Shown in pieces: positions 6,769 to 15,797 of a DNA stretch of 64,000 bases. The notes beneath the pieces were generated by a model that did no database searches, was not told the origin of the DNA, and saw nothing but the letters and a program-made list of their open reading frames with translations. The position numbers and the translations under genes are program-made. Numbering within the stretch: the first letter of the stretch is position 1; the number at the start of each line of letters is the position of its first letter. Source of the stretch: Brevibacterium yomogidense (lineage in GTDB: Bacteria > Actinomycetota > Actinomycetes > Actinomycetales > Brevibacteriaceae); NCBI RefSeq assembly GCF_900163715.1, contig NZ_FWFF01000001.1:434001-498000 (forward strand), read 5' to 3'.

Positions 6769-9747
6769 TCACACGTCCAGCAGCCCGCGCACGTCGTCGG
6801 CCGTCAGCGCCCGGGAGAACGCACCTTTCCGGAAACCGTCGCCGTCGTCCCACAGCGCATCCGTCAGTGCGGTCTTGCGCTGCTGGAGGTCGACCACCTT
6901 CTCCTCGATCGTGCCGGCAGCGACCATGCGGTAGACCATGACGGAGGAGTCCTGGCCGATCCGGTGCACGCGGTCGATCGCCTGCTCCTCCGCTGCGGGG
7001 TTCCACCACGGATCCATGAGGAAGACGTAGTCAGCCTCCGTGAGGGTGACGCCGAAGCCGCCTGCCTTGAGGCTCAGCAGGAACACCCCCGCCTCTCCCT
7101 CCCGGAAGCCCCGGATCACGTCGTCACGCCGCCTAGTCGTCCCGTCCAGACGGGAATATGCGACCCCGCGCTCCGTGAGCTCCTCCCCGATCCGGTCGAG
7201 GAACGACGTGAACTGGCTGAACACCAGCACGCGATGCCGCTCCCCGAGCACGCGCTCCAGGTCCTCCATCAGCGCGTGCAGCTTCGAGGACATGATGCCC
7301 GCGTACTGGCCGTCATCCACGATCGACGGGTCCAGCGCGAGCATGCGCAGCAGCGTGAGCGAGCGGAAGACGATGAAGCGGCCGCGGTCCATGCCCGGTT
7401 CGCGCACGTCGTCCAGCAGCCCCAGGACCTTCTTGCGCTCCCGCTGGAGCACCGCGTCGTACACCTTCCGATGCTCCGGCAGCAGGTCGACGGTGCGCAC
7501 CTGCTCCTGCTTGGGCGGCAGCTCCTCGACCACCTGCTCCTTCGTGCGGCGCAGCACGAACGGGCGGATCCTGCGCTTGACCAGCGCGAGCCTGTGCGGT
7601 GCCGTGCCGTTCCCGATCGGCTTCGTGAACTTCTCCCGGAACGCGACGGGCGACGGGAAGAGGCCCGGTGCCGTGAGCGACAGCAGCGCCCACAGGTCGT
7701 CGAGCGAGTTCTCCACGGGCGTGCCGGTGATCGCCAGGCGGAAGGGTGCGCGCACGCGGGCGAGCGCGTCATAGGCCTGGGTCGAGCGGTTCTTCGCGAA
7801 CTGCGCCTCGTCGATGATGAGCCCGGCCCAGGGCAGGGCGGCGTAGTCGTCGGCGTCCAGGCGCAGGCGCGCGTACGAGGTGACGACGACGTCGGCGCCC
7901 CTCGCCTCGTCCGCGAGCGTCGTCCTCCGCGCCGCGCGGGTCGCCTCGATCACCCGGACGTCCAGCCCGGGAGCGAACCGGGCCGCCTCCCCCTGCCACA
8001 CGCCCACGACCGAGGCGGGAGCCACGACGAGGAACGGTTCGGCGGCCTCAGCAGCGGCCTCGGACGCCGCCTCGCGCGCCCGCACGATGAGGGCGAGCGC
8101 CTGGATCGTCTTGCCGAGGCCCATGTCGTCGGCGAGGATGCCGCCCAGTCCGTGGTCGTACAGGAAGCTCAGCCAGGCGTACCCCTCCCGCTGGTATCCG
8201 CGCAGGTGGGCGTCCAGGCCCGCCGGCGGATCCGGCTGCGGGATCTCCTCGAGGTCGCGCAGTGCGCCCACCGTCCGCTGCCAGGCGATGGCCTCAGCGG
8301 ACGAATCCGCCGCGTCGACGAAGTCCTCCCACAGACTCACCTGGAAGCGGGAGATCTTCGGGGCACGGGGGTCCCACTCCCCCAGTTCCTCGGCGCGGGC
8401 GATGAGCTCCTTGAGCCGATCGAAGGCTGGGTGGTCGAGCGCGAGGAAGGATCTGTCCGGCAGCAGGATCTTCTTCCTCCCCTGGGCCAGGGCCCGGAAG
8501 AGCGTGGCGAACGGGATCGTGCGCCCGGCGACCGTCACCTCGAAGCCCAGATCGAACCAGTCCCGTGACTCCGTCTCCTCGCTGGTCACGCGGACGGTGG
8601 GAGGCTCCGTCAGCTCGCGGTAGTCCGGCCGGGCGCCGCTCACCTCGACGCGGACGCAGTCCAGCTCCTCGAGGCGCGGCAGCACGCGGACGGTGAAGGC
8701 GGCGGTGTCCACACCCCGCAGGTCCTCCCGCTCCGCAGTGCCGGCCCCGGGCCAGAGCGCGGCCGCACGGTCGCGGACCTCGGCCTCGGCGGAGGTGTCC
8801 CGGCCTCCCCCGGTGCCGGGGGCGATCGGGTACTCCCGGCGGGGGCCGGAGTAGGACCAGGACCAGTGGAGCTCGGCGTCGTCCCCCTCACCGAAGACCA
8901 CGAGCAGCGCGAGTCGCGGCGGTTGCGCCTCGGGCAGCGCGACCGTCTCATCGGTGCTGGTGACAGGTGCGATCGAGCGGAGGACCGGGAAGAACTCACG
9001 CGTGAATTCCTCCGCGTCCCCGGCGTCCACGACCAGGGGTTCGTGCCGACGCATGAGGTCGACCTCGTGCGCGGGGATGGGTCGCTCGACGGGGGCGAGC
9101 ACCATCTCCAGGTCCGCGCCCGGATGCGTGAGGTCCCCGTGCAGGCCCGCGAAGCCGTGGGTGCCCACCAGGCTGAAGGCGCTGACGGGCCGGCCGTCGA
9201 TCGCCAGTTCCGGTTCGACGTGGATCCGATCGCGGGCGTCACGGCGGAGGTCGAACCGCTTGACCGCTGAGTCTCCCCGGGTAACGCGGGTGACGAGCCC
9301 TCCTCCCACGAGCGCGACCCCGGCGGAGGTGAGGCGATCGAGCAGCGTCCACAGGAGCGGACTGGGGTAGCGGTCCAGCCGGAGCACGCCGGCGTCGCCC
9401 GGGTTCAGGTTGCGGTCGTCGCGGGAGAGCCTGTTGATCTGGTCGAGGAGCGCGCGCACGGGGGCGTCGGAGCCGCGGCCGTGCTGGGCGAAGGACCGCC
9501 ACGTGAGGCCTCCGCGGCGGAAGGTCCCGGGCCGTGCACCCTCCTCGAGCGGCCGGACACCGACGAACCACGGGTCGCCGGCCTCGAGCCGGGCTCGGTC
9601 GAGCGCTTCCAGGGTGGAGGAGTAGAACCATCCGCGCGCGTCGTCGGCGAAGAGCTCGAACGACAGGGCATAGCGGGTGACCGGCTCATCATGGGTCGCA
9701 GCGCGGTTGAGGGGCGCCAGCAGGCGCTTCCATTCGGGTTCGCGCAT
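6769..9747 (-). CDS. SNF2-family DEAD/DEAH helicase, 992 aa
   Basis: This is a superfamily 2 Swi2/Snf2 ATPase that translocates on double-stranded DNA. A ~400-residue N-terminal region (DLxxDARGWFYS..., GVALVGGGLVTRV...) is typical of long bacterial SNF2 proteins. The motor has motif I ADDMGLGKTIQ (~539), motif II LIIDEAQF (~644), AITGTPVENSLDDLWALL, and C-terminal motifs V/VI LKAGGFGVTLTEAD and AIDRVHRIGQ (~929). The start ATG at 9747 overlaps the hydrolase stop as ATGA; the frame upstream of it only mirrors the hydrolase gene. It is the last gene of an RraA-hydrolase-SNF2 operon. Cellular role unknown: candidates are transcription recycling (RapA-like), repair, or defence, since McrBC is next door. 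Confidence 0.88.
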   Translation of the reverse strand: MREPEWKRLLAPLNRAATHDEPVTRYALSFELFADDARGWFYSSTLEALDRARLEAGDPWFVGVRPLEEGARPGTFRRGGLTWRSFAQHGRGSDAPVRALLDQINRLSRDDRNLNPGDAGVLRLDRYPSPLLWTLLDRLTSAGVALVGGGLVTRVTRGDSAVKRFDLRRDARDRIHVEPELAIDGRPVSAFSLVGTHGFAGLHGDLTHPGADLEMVLAPVERPIPAHEVDLMRRHEPLVVDAGDAEEFTREFFPVLRSIAPVTSTDETVALPEAQPPRLALLVVFGEGDDAELHWSWSYSGPRREYPIAPGTGGGRDTSAEAEVRDRAAALWPGAGTAEREDLRGVDTAAFTVRVLPRLEELDCVRVEVSGARPDYRELTEPPTVRVTSEETESRDWFDLGFEVTVAGRTIPFATLFRALAQGRKKILLPDRSFLALDHPAFDRLKELIARAEELGEWDPRAPKISRFQVSLWEDFVDAADSSAEAIAWQRTVGALRDLEEIPQPDPPAGLDAHLRGYQREGYAWLSFLYDHGLGGILADDMGLGKTIQALALIVRAREAASEAAAEAAEPFLVVAPASVVGVWQGEAARFAPGLDVRVIEATRAARRTTLADEARGADVVVTSYARLRLDADDYAALPWAGLIIDEAQFAKNRSTQAYDALARVRAPFRLAITGTPVENSLDDLWALLSLTAPGLFPSPVAFREKFTKPIGNGTAPHRLALVKRRIRPFVLRRTKEQVVEELPPKQEQVRTVDLLPEHRKVYDAVLQRERKKVLGLLDDVREPGMDRGRFIVFRSLTLLRMLALDPSIVDDGQYAGIMSSKLHALMEDLERVLGERHRVLVFSQFTSFLDRIGEELTERGVAYSRLDGTTRRRDDVIRGFREGEAGVFLLSLKAGGFGVTLTEADYVFLMDPWWNPAAEEQAIDRVHRIGQDSSVMVYRMVAAGTIEEKVVDLQQRKTALTDALWDDGDGFRKGAFSRALTADDVRGLLDV

Positions 9748-10454
9748 CAGGTCGCCGACCGCACCCGCTCCACCAGGCGCTCCAGCGCCGCGCCGACGAT
9801 GACAGGGTCCTCCAGCGGCGGGGTGTGGCCGACGGACTGGTCCACGACGACACGCGCTGCGGGGAACACGTCCCGCCACGCCGCCGCGTCGTCCGGGGAG
9901 CGCTTGGGGTCGAGGCCGCCGTGCAGCACCTCGACCGGCAGGCGCGGGAGGGTGCCGCGCGTGCGGAGGTCGGTCGCCGCCTGGTCGGCCAGGACCTCGA
10001 CCGCGGGTGCTCCACCCACACGACGGGCGTAGGCGACCATCGCGTCGATCCACTCCTCCGGGCTGCCGTGGGGAACATTGCGCCGCGCATGACGGATGAG
10101 CACCTCGTCGTCCACCGGGTCCGCGAGCTCGTCGAGCATCTCCGCGACCGTCGCGTGTCCCCGCATATCGGGTCCCGAATCGATGAGGACGAGCCCCTTC
10201 ACCTGGTCCGGGAATGCGAAGGCCGCAGTCGCTGCGATCGCTCCGCCCGTCGAGTGTCCGACCAGCACGCACGGGGCACCCTCAGCCAGCCCCACCGCGT
10301 GCGCCGCAGCGTTCAGGAGCGTGCACGGCTGCGCGTTCTCCATCCACGCCGCACCGACCGCACTGCTCCCCAGCGGCACGGGCACATCCGCGAATACATC
10401 CGGGCTCACATGGGTGCCGGGGATGAAGACGGTGGTGAGATCCTCTGCGGTCAC
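9747..10454 (-). CDS. Alpha/beta-hydrolase fold protein
   Basis: This 235-residue hydrolase starts with [16 protein letters not shown] (oxyanion-strand HG-like region). The nucleophile elbow is [13 protein letters not shown], the acid segment is [14 protein letters not shown], and a late His follows in [16 protein letters not shown]. The Ser-Asp-His triad is therefore visible. The GTG start at 10454 overlaps the RraA stop as GTGA (10451-10454), and its own stop overlaps the SNF2 start as ATGA. The three genes are therefore tightly coupled. The substrate cannot be predicted; an esterase or C-C hydrolase is possible. Confidence 0.8.
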   Translation of the reverse strand: MTAEDLTTVFIPGTHVSPDVFADVPVPLGSSAVGAAWMENAQPCTLLNAAAHAVGLAEGAPCVLVGHSTGGAIAATAAFAFPDQVKGLVLIDSGPDMRGHATVAEMLDELADPVDDEVLIRHARRNVPHGSPEEWIDAMVAYARRVGGAPAVEVLADQAATDLRTRGTLPRLPVEVLHGGLDPKRSPDDAAAWRDVFPAARVVVDQSVGHTPPLEDPVIVGAALERLVERVRSAT

Positions 10455-10930
10455 GGTTCGATCAGGATCCCGTCCTCGTCCGCCCACAGAGTGTTCCCGG
10501 GCGTGAATGTCACGCCGCCGAACTCGACGGGCACGTCCTGCTCACCGACCCCGGCCTTCGCGGACTTCCGAGGGTTGGATCCGAGCGCCTTGATCCCCAG
10601 GTCGAGCTCCCGCAGTGCCGCACGGTCTCGGACGGCGCCGTGGATGACGACGCCAGCCCAGCCGTTCTCCACCGCCGAGGCCGCGATCAGGTCTCCCATG
10701 AGAGCGGACTCGAGTGATCCCCGGCCGTCGATGACGAGCACCGCGCCCTCGCCCGGTGTCGCGAGCAGGTTCTTCACGAGTGCGTTGTCGCGGAAGCACC
10801 GGATGGTCCGGATGGGGCCCGCGAAGGCCCGTCGTCCGCCCAGATCCTGGAACTGCTGGGCGCACGAATCGAGCGCATCGCCCCGTTCGTCGTAGAGGTC
10901 TGCCGTGATGACTTCCTGCACGTTCTCCAT
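10451..10930 (-). CDS. RraA-family protein (RNase E inhibitor-like / HMG aldolase-like)
   Basis: The 159-residue length matches the RraA family. TADLYDE near the N-terminus, [36 protein letters not shown], and the signature [14 protein letters not shown] with the Arg-Asp pair used for divalent metal and oxyanion binding in class II HMG/CHA aldolases are all present. [12 protein letters not shown] follows as in the family. Members are either regulators of RNase E or 4-hydroxy-4-methyl-2-oxoglutarate aldolase / oxaloacetate decarboxylases; sequence alone does not decide. It is the first gene of the operon with the hydrolase and SNF2. The ATG at 10930 has only a weak ribosome-binding site (GGCGGG). 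Confidence 0.85.
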   Translation of the reverse strand: MENVQEVITADLYDERGDALDSCAQQFQDLGGRRAFAGPIRTIRCFRDNALVKNLLATPGEGAVLVIDGRGSLESALMGDLIAASAVENGWAGVVIHGAVRDRAALRELDLGIKALGSNPRKSAKAGVGEQDVPVEFGGVTFTPGNTLWADEDGILIEP

Positions 10931-10998
10931 CCCGCCAGGGTACCGAGCCGCCGCAAGAGCACGTGACCCCGATCATCGTCCCCATGGCACGATGGGTG

Positions 10999-11025
10999 GG
11001 GAATACGAAGGCGCTCCACGAGGTT
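10999..11025 (+). promoter_or_regulatory. SigR/SigH-type (thiol-oxidative stress ECF) promoter
   Basis: GGGAAT at 10999-11004 is followed, after exactly 18 bases, by GTT at 11023-11025. This matches the actinobacterial SigR/SigH consensus GGGAAT-N18-GTT. It lies 75 bp before the pirin start, with the strong Shine-Dalgarno AGGAGG close to the GTG. The downstream genes (pirin, GNAT, AhpD-like CxxC protein) suit an oxidative-stress regulon. Confidence 0.55.
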
Positions 11026-11099
11026 CTCAGTTGAGATTTGAATTACGTGGTTGACGAGAATGCGGTTGACGGACGAGCCCTACGCCCCAGGAGGTTGCC

Positions 11100-12161
11100 G
11101 TGAGCAACGTCGAAGCCCACCCGGCCGAGGTCCTCTGCCGGAGCGAGGGGCTGCCGGGCCCTGACTCCGCGTGCGCCGACGGTGCCCCCGTCGAGCTCAT
11201 CACCTCGCGCGATGTCCCCCTGGGAGGTCCGCGAGCCATGCTGGTGCGCAGGACGCTGCCCCAGCGGCAGCGCTCCCTGATCGGCGCATGGTGCTTCGTC
11301 GACCACTTCGGGCCCAGCGATGTCCGCGACACGGGGGGCATGGACGTCGCCCCGCACCCCCACACGGGGCTGCAGACGGTCAGCTGGCTGTTCGAGGGCG
11401 CGGTCGCGCACATCGACTCCGGCGGCGGCGTCGGCACCGTGGTGCCCGGGGAGATCAACCTCATGACCGCCGGCACCGGCATCTGCCATTCCGAGACGTC
11501 GACTGAGGGGACGACGACTCTCCACGGCGTGCAGCTGTGGCTCGCGCTGCCGGACGCCGTACGGAACTCGCTGGGCCGCGCGTTCGAGCACTTCGAACCG
11601 CAGCCGGTGACGTTCGACGGCGGATCCGCACTCGTCTTCATCGGTTCGCTGCTGGGTGCGGAGTCGCCGGTCAGCGTGTACTCGCCGCTGGTCGGGGCGG
11701 AGCTCCGCCTGGAGCCGGGCGCGGTCGTCGACCTGCCGGTCGATCCTCGGTTCGAGCACGGCCTGCTCGTGGATTCCGGCGACGTCACGCTGGAGGGCGT
11801 CGAACTCACGCCCGGCACCCTGGGCTACACCGGGATCGGCAGCGAGCGCCTGCGCATCGCGCACACGGGCGGGGGTGCAGAGGCCGCCCCCGCACGGCTC
11901 ATCCTCATCGGCGGTGAGCCGTTCGAGGAGGAGATCGTCATGTGGTGGAACTTCATCGGCCGCGACTCGGATGAGATCGCGCAGTACCGCGAGCAGTGGC
12001 AGGCAGAGGATGACCGATTCGGACGGGTCGAGGGCTATGTGGGCCACGGCGGGCCCGGCCGCGATCCGGACGGCCGCTCCCGCCTGCCGGCCCCCACACT
12101 TCCGAACGTCCGCATGCGCGCGCGGAAGAACCCGCCGCCGCACGTCCAGTCGACCGACTGA
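11100..12161 (+). CDS. Pirin-family bicupin protein
   Basis: Pirins are iron-binding bicupins, some with quercetinase activity and some acting as redox-sensing regulators. This protein (353 aa, GTG start after AGGAGG) has the N-terminal cupin with PHPHTGLQTVSWLFEG and GICHSETS, which supply the His/His/His/Glu metal ligands. LGGPRAMLVRRTLP and WCFVDHFGP are classical pirin segments. The second cupin (about 180-290) ends at LILIGGEPFEEEIVMWWNFIGRD. A ~40-residue tail follows. It heads an operon with the GNAT and AhpD-like genes, probably under the SigR-type promoter at 10999. Confidence 0.92.
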   Translation: MSNVEAHPAEVLCRSEGLPGPDSACADGAPVELITSRDVPLGGPRAMLVRRTLPQRQRSLIGAWCFVDHFGPSDVRDTGGMDVAPHPHTGLQTVSWLFEGAVAHIDSGGGVGTVVPGEINLMTAGTGICHSETSTEGTTTLHGVQLWLALPDAVRNSLGRAFEHFEPQPVTFDGGSALVFIGSLLGAESPVSVYSPLVGAELRLEPGAVVDLPVDPRFEHGLLVDSGDVTLEGVELTPGTLGYTGIGSERLRIAHTGGGAEAAPARLILIGGEPFEEEIVMWWNFIGRDSDEIAQYREQWQAEDDRFGRVEGYVGHGGPGRDPDGRSRLPAPTLPNVRMRARKNPPPHVQSTD

Positions 12162-12229
12162 CAGCGGGCAGTGGGGTTCGAGGACCCCACCCGCAGATCT
12201 CATAGGAACAGCCCGATAAGGAGCGGATC

Positions 12230-12631
12230 ATGACCGACCAGCAGCTCACGGACAAGACCGGCGCAGCCGTCACGGTGACATTCGAGAAAGACCGGAACGC
12301 GTACGCGATCACCCTCGACACCGGCGAGGTGGCGGGGCGGGCATTCTTCACCCCGGCCTCGGCGACGGAGGGTTCCGGCGGAGCCGAGGAGTGGATCTTC
12401 TTCCACACGGAGGTCGACGAGTCGTTCGGAGGCCGTGGGCTGGGCGGGATCCTCGTCGGCCAGGCGATGGCCGATGTCGCGGCGCGCAGCGTGACCGTCG
12501 TGCCGCTGTGCCCCTTCGTGAAGGGGTGGCTCGAGAAGAATGAGGACGCATACGCCTCGCAGGGCGGGACGATGCGCAAGGCCCGGCCAGCGGATGTCGA
12601 CGCGGCGAACGCCGCCGCGAAGGGAGCCTGA
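12230..12631 (+). CDS. GNAT-like N-acetyltransferase (YjdJ-type)
   Basis: This 133-residue protein matches the short GCN5-related family that includes E. coli YjdJ. The acetyl-CoA binding turn is visible in EVDESFGGRGLGGILVGQAM (Q/R-x-x-G-x-G/A). The family-specific VVPLCPFVKGWLEKN segment follows. The start ATG is preceded by AAGGAG. It lies between the pirin and CMD genes (68 and 2 nt away) and is likely co-transcribed. The acceptor is unknown; small proteins of this type may acetylate amino acids or small amines. Confidence 0.85.
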   Translation: MTDQQLTDKTGAAVTVTFEKDRNAYAITLDTGEVAGRAFFTPASATEGSGGAEEWIFFHTEVDESFGGRGLGGILVGQAMADVAARSVTVVPLCPFVKGWLEKNEDAYASQGGTMRKARPADVDAANAAAKGA

Positions 12632-12633
12632 AC

Positions 12634-13167
12634 GTGACGACGACGCAGGATGCGGCAGTGAACAACGCCGCCGATCCAAAGACGAACGCTGACGCAGCGG
12701 CCCCGAAGCGCCGGCCGTTCATCGACAAGGAGCATCCGACCGTCCAGAAGGCACTGGTGAAGGCGTCGACGGCCTCGCGCACCGCCTCGCACGGAGTGGG
12801 GTTGGGCGACGACACGATCGAGCTCATCAACATGCGGGTGTCCCAGATCAACGGGTGCCTCACGTGCCTGAGCCTCCACGCCCCCCGCGCACGCGAAGCC
12901 GGCGTGACACAGCAGCAGCTGGACGTGCTGCCCGCCTGGCGCGACGCGATGACCGTGTATTCGGGTGTGCAGCGTGCGGCGCTCTTGATCTCGGAGTCCC
13001 TCACGGTCATCGACACGAGCCAGGACCGCGATGCGATCGTCGCGCAGGCGGCCCAGCATCTCTCGACGGAGCAGATCGCTGCAGTGGAGTGGACCGCGGT
13101 CATGATCAACGCGTTCAATCGCGTCTCGATCGCGAGCGGTCACCCGGCACTCTCCGCGACGGGCTGA
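12634..13167 (+). CDS. Carboxymuconolactone decarboxylase / AhpD-like protein
   Basis: This is a 177-residue CMD-family protein with the AhpD-type redox signature INGCLTCLSLH (CxxC followed by His three residues later). Upstream is the short conserved helix TIELINMRVSQ. AhpD-like proteins act as alkylhydroperoxidases or thiol disulfide reductants. An N-terminal ~30-residue Ala/Asp-rich extension is atypical. The GTG start is two bases after the GNAT stop, so the operon is tight. Association with a SigR-type promoter upstream supports a peroxide or thiol-stress role; the catalytic activity itself is inferred. Confidence 0.85.
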   Translation: MTTTQDAAVNNAADPKTNADAAAPKRRPFIDKEHPTVQKALVKASTASRTASHGVGLGDDTIELINMRVSQINGCLTCLSLHAPRAREAGVTQQQLDVLPAWRDAMTVYSGVQRAALLISESLTVIDTSQDRDAIVAQAAQHLSTEQIAAVEWTAVMINAFNRVSIASGHPALSATG

Positions 13168-13211
13168 GGCGCGGGGCGTCTCTCCAGCAGCACGGGTGCG
13201 GCGGCTCCTGA

Positions 13212-13246
13212 CGTATTCGCAGTTCACAGATAGGGTGAGGAATACG
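13212..13246 (+). promoter_or_regulatory. Inverted repeat upstream of the BVMO gene
   Basis: CGTATTC (13212-13218) and GAATACG (13240-13246) form a perfect 7-bp inverted repeat with a 21-bp spacer, 46 bp before the BVMO start. The right arm, within GGTGAGGAATACG, nearly repeats the GGTGGGGAATACG block in front of the pirin gene. This hints at a related ECF-type -35 or a shared factor. No regulator gene is adjacent. Confidence 0.35.
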
Positions 13247-13291
13247 GACCAGCAGCAACGTCGCTGACAGGAGCCGTCGAAGGAGAGTCGA

Positions 13292-14845
13292 TTGACTGCA
13301 ATTCGAACCGATGCGCGCTCAGCGAGCGGCACCCCGACCGAGGCAGAGATCCGGACGAATTCCGCCTCCGCGACAACGCATGTCGATGTGCTCATCATCG
13401 GTGCCGGCGTCTCCGGCATCGGCGCAGCCCACCACCTGCGGGAGAACTTCCCGCACCGCAGTTTCACCATCCTCGAGACCCAGGAATCGTTCGGCGGCAC
13501 CTGGCTCACCCACCAATATCCCGGCACCCGATCGGACAGCGACCTCTTCACCTATGGGTATCGGCACAAGCCCTGGGCCGGCCCCTCGATCGCTCGCGCG
13601 GAACCGATCCGCGAGTACCTGCAGGAAGTCATCGCCGAAGACGACCTTGCCGATCACATCCGGTACGGTCACCGCGTCCTCGACGTGACGTGGGACTCCG
13701 CCGACGGCCAATGGACGGCCACGGTCGCTCGTGAGACAGACCGAGCTGACGGTGGAGACAGCACCATCCGATACAGCGCGTCCTTCCTATGGATGTGCAA
13801 CGGCTACTACGACCATGAGTCCCCCTACCGCCCGGAGTGGACCGGCGAAGAGGACTTCCAGGGAACGATCGTCCATCCGCAGCACTGGCCGACCGATCTC
13901 GATTACACAGACAAGCGCATCGTCATCATCGGGTCAGGCTCCACGGCAACGACCGTGGCGCCCGTGCTCGCGCAGGACGCCGCACACGTCACGATGCTGC
14001 AGCGCTCCCCGTCCTACTACTTCATCGCACCGACGGTCCACGACCTGTCCGCTGCACTGGAACCGCTGGATCTTCCCGAAGAGTGGACCCACGAGATCCT
14101 GCGTCGTCAGTACATCAAGCAGACCGACGAGATCGTCACGCTCTCACGCGAGCAGCCGGACGCCGCACGGGAGTTCCTCCTCGACGGCATCCGCGCCGCG
14201 GTCCCCGAGGACGTCGATTTCGAGAAGCACTTCCTCCCCGACTATCGCCCCTGGCAGGAGCGGCTCGTCGCGATCCCCGACGGCGACTTCTTCACGCAGA
14301 TGCAGGCGGGGAAGCTGACCGTCGAGACTGACACGATCGAGCGATTCACCGAGCGCGGAGTGCTGCTCGCATCCGGCGAGGAGCTTGATGCCGACATCGT
14401 GGTCACTGCCACGGGCATGACCATGACCTCGTTCGCCAACATCCCCTTCACAGTCGATGGGGAGCCCGTGGACTTCACCGATCGCATCACGTGGCGCGGA
14501 ATGATGATCACGGGCATCCCGAACATGGCCTTCGCGCTCGGGTACTTCCGGTACAGCTGGACTCTGCGCATCGACATCGTCAACGACCTGCTGGCTCGCA
14601 TCCTCACACACATGGAGGCCACCGGCGCCACCACTGTGACGCCCGCGCTGCGAGCAGAGGACGACGGAATGGAGAGGCGGCCCTGGGTCGACCCGGACAA
14701 CGTGTCCGCCGGATACATGGTCCGTGCACTCGATCGGCTCTACCGTCAGGGCGACCGCGCCCCCTGGCAGCAGATGCTGGAGTACGACCACGAACGTGAG
14801 GTCTTCCCCACCGTCGACATCACCGACGGACTCTCCTACAGCTGA
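13292..14845 (+). CDS. Type I Baeyer-Villiger / flavin-containing monooxygenase
   Basis: This 517-residue NADPH- and O2-dependent flavoenzyme inserts oxygen next to a ketone or oxidises a heteroatom. The FAD Rossmann motif VLIIGAGVSGIGAAHHL is near residue 36. The ESFGGTW segment follows. The BVMO fingerprint FxGxxxHxxxWP is present as FQGTIVHPQHWP (~189), directly before the NADPH motif IVIIGSGSTATTV. The Trp-Pro ending favours a true BVMO over an FMO. The start is TTG (13292) behind AAGGAGAG. A ~25-residue N-terminal extension precedes the FAD fold. The hydrolase gene downstream suggests ketone-to-ester or lactone conversion followed by hydrolysis; the ketone substrate is unknown. Confidence 0.88.
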   Translation: MTAIRTDARSASGTPTEAEIRTNSASATTHVDVLIIGAGVSGIGAAHHLRENFPHRSFTILETQESFGGTWLTHQYPGTRSDSDLFTYGYRHKPWAGPSIARAEPIREYLQEVIAEDDLADHIRYGHRVLDVTWDSADGQWTATVARETDRADGGDSTIRYSASFLWMCNGYYDHESPYRPEWTGEEDFQGTIVHPQHWPTDLDYTDKRIVIIGSGSTATTVAPVLAQDAAHVTMLQRSPSYYFIAPTVHDLSAALEPLDLPEEWTHEILRRQYIKQTDEIVTLSREQPDAAREFLLDGIRAAVPEDVDFEKHFLPDYRPWQERLVAIPDGDFFTQMQAGKLTVETDTIERFTERGVLLASGEELDADIVVTATGMTMTSFANIPFTVDGEPVDFTDRITWRGMMITGIPNMAFALGYFRYSWTLRIDIVNDLLARILTHMEATGATTVTPALRAEDDGMERRPWVDPDNVSAGYMVRALDRLYRQGDRAPWQQMLEYDHEREVFPTVDITDGLSYS

Positions 14846-14947
14846 ACATCGGGTCGCACCGTCCCGAGGGACACATGGTCGGTTCCTGCGACTCCCTCGC
14901 GCCACACCACTCACCGTCGAGTCCAGTCACACCTCAGAGGAGCAGCC

Positions 14948-15757
14948 ATGCCACACATCCCCGTCCGCACCGGAATCACTATGAACTACGAGATCACCGG
15001 CAGCGGTGAACCCCTCCTGCTCATCATGGGCACTACCGGTTCGATCCCTCTGTGGGGCGGTTTCCGCACTGGTCTGGAGGCGAAGCACCAGGTCATCGCC
15101 TTCGACAACCGCGGTCTTGGTGGCAGCGAGCGGGGCGAAGGCGCCCTCTCCGTCGCGTCCATGGCCGAGGACGCATCAGCTCTGCTCGAAGCCCTGGAGA
15201 TCCCCCGCGCGCATGTCCTCGGATGGTCTCTGGGCTCGGCGATCGCGCAGGAACTCGCCCTGGCCCATCCGGATCAGGTCGCCTCAGCAGTCATGTATGC
15301 GACATGGGCAGGATGCGACGGATACCAGCGCTCCCTGCTCAGCGCACTGCGACTTCCCTACGTGCATCGTGATTTCGAGAACGCCATGGCCGCCACCGGC
15401 CTCGCCTACTCTCCGGAGATGCTCGACCGACCGGATCTGGCGGAGCTCATGGCGCCGTCCATCCCGGCGCTGCCGCAGACGGAGGAGCAGATGCAGGTGA
15501 CCGTCGAGCAGTGGGACGCGGATCTCGCGTTCGATTCGCTCGATCGGATTCCCGCCATCACGGCCCCGACGCTCGTCGTGGTGGGAGAACAGGATCTGCT
15601 CACCCCGCCACGACAGGCGAAGAAGGTCGCTGATGCCATCCCCGGTGCGCGCTTCGAACTCGTGACCGGCCCGGGCTCCAGTCACGCTCTGCACGTCGAG
15701 AGACCCGACGAGCTGCTGACGATCGCAACGGAGTTCCTGGACGGACAGCGGATCTGA
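14948..15757 (+). CDS. Alpha/beta hydrolase (esterase/lactonase-like), partner of the BVMO
   Basis: This 269-residue hydrolase has PLLLIMGTTGSIPLW (oxyanion region), VIAFDNRGLGGSE, the nucleophile elbow VLGWSLGSAIAQELA, the acid segment TLVVVGEQDLLTPP, and a late His in GSSHALHVERPDELL. The triad Ser-Asp-His is thus complete. AGAGGAGCAGCC precedes the ATG. It follows the BVMO by 102 bp on the same strand. Pairing of a BVMO with an esterase is a common way to open cyclic or aryl ketones (BVMO makes the ester, hydrolase cleaves it), so I infer that role here. Confidence 0.85.
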   Translation: MPHIPVRTGITMNYEITGSGEPLLLIMGTTGSIPLWGGFRTGLEAKHQVIAFDNRGLGGSERGEGALSVASMAEDASALLEALEIPRAHVLGWSLGSAIAQELALAHPDQVASAVMYATWAGCDGYQRSLLSALRLPYVHRDFENAMAATGLAYSPEMLDRPDLAELMAPSIPALPQTEEQMQVTVEQWDADLAFDSLDRIPAITAPTLVVVGEQDLLTPPRQAKKVADAIPGARFELVTGPGSSHALHVERPDELLTIATEFLDGQRI

Positions 15758-15797
15758 ACCTGCTCGTCGATCGTCTCCGCAGCCCTGCCCCAGCCCC

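Noticed and set aside
9748..10272. N-terminal extension of the SNF2 frame by ~175 residues
   Set aside because: The sequence is Arg/Pro/Gly-rich and is only the shifted frame of the hydrolase gene; the ATGA junction at 9747 gives a natural start.
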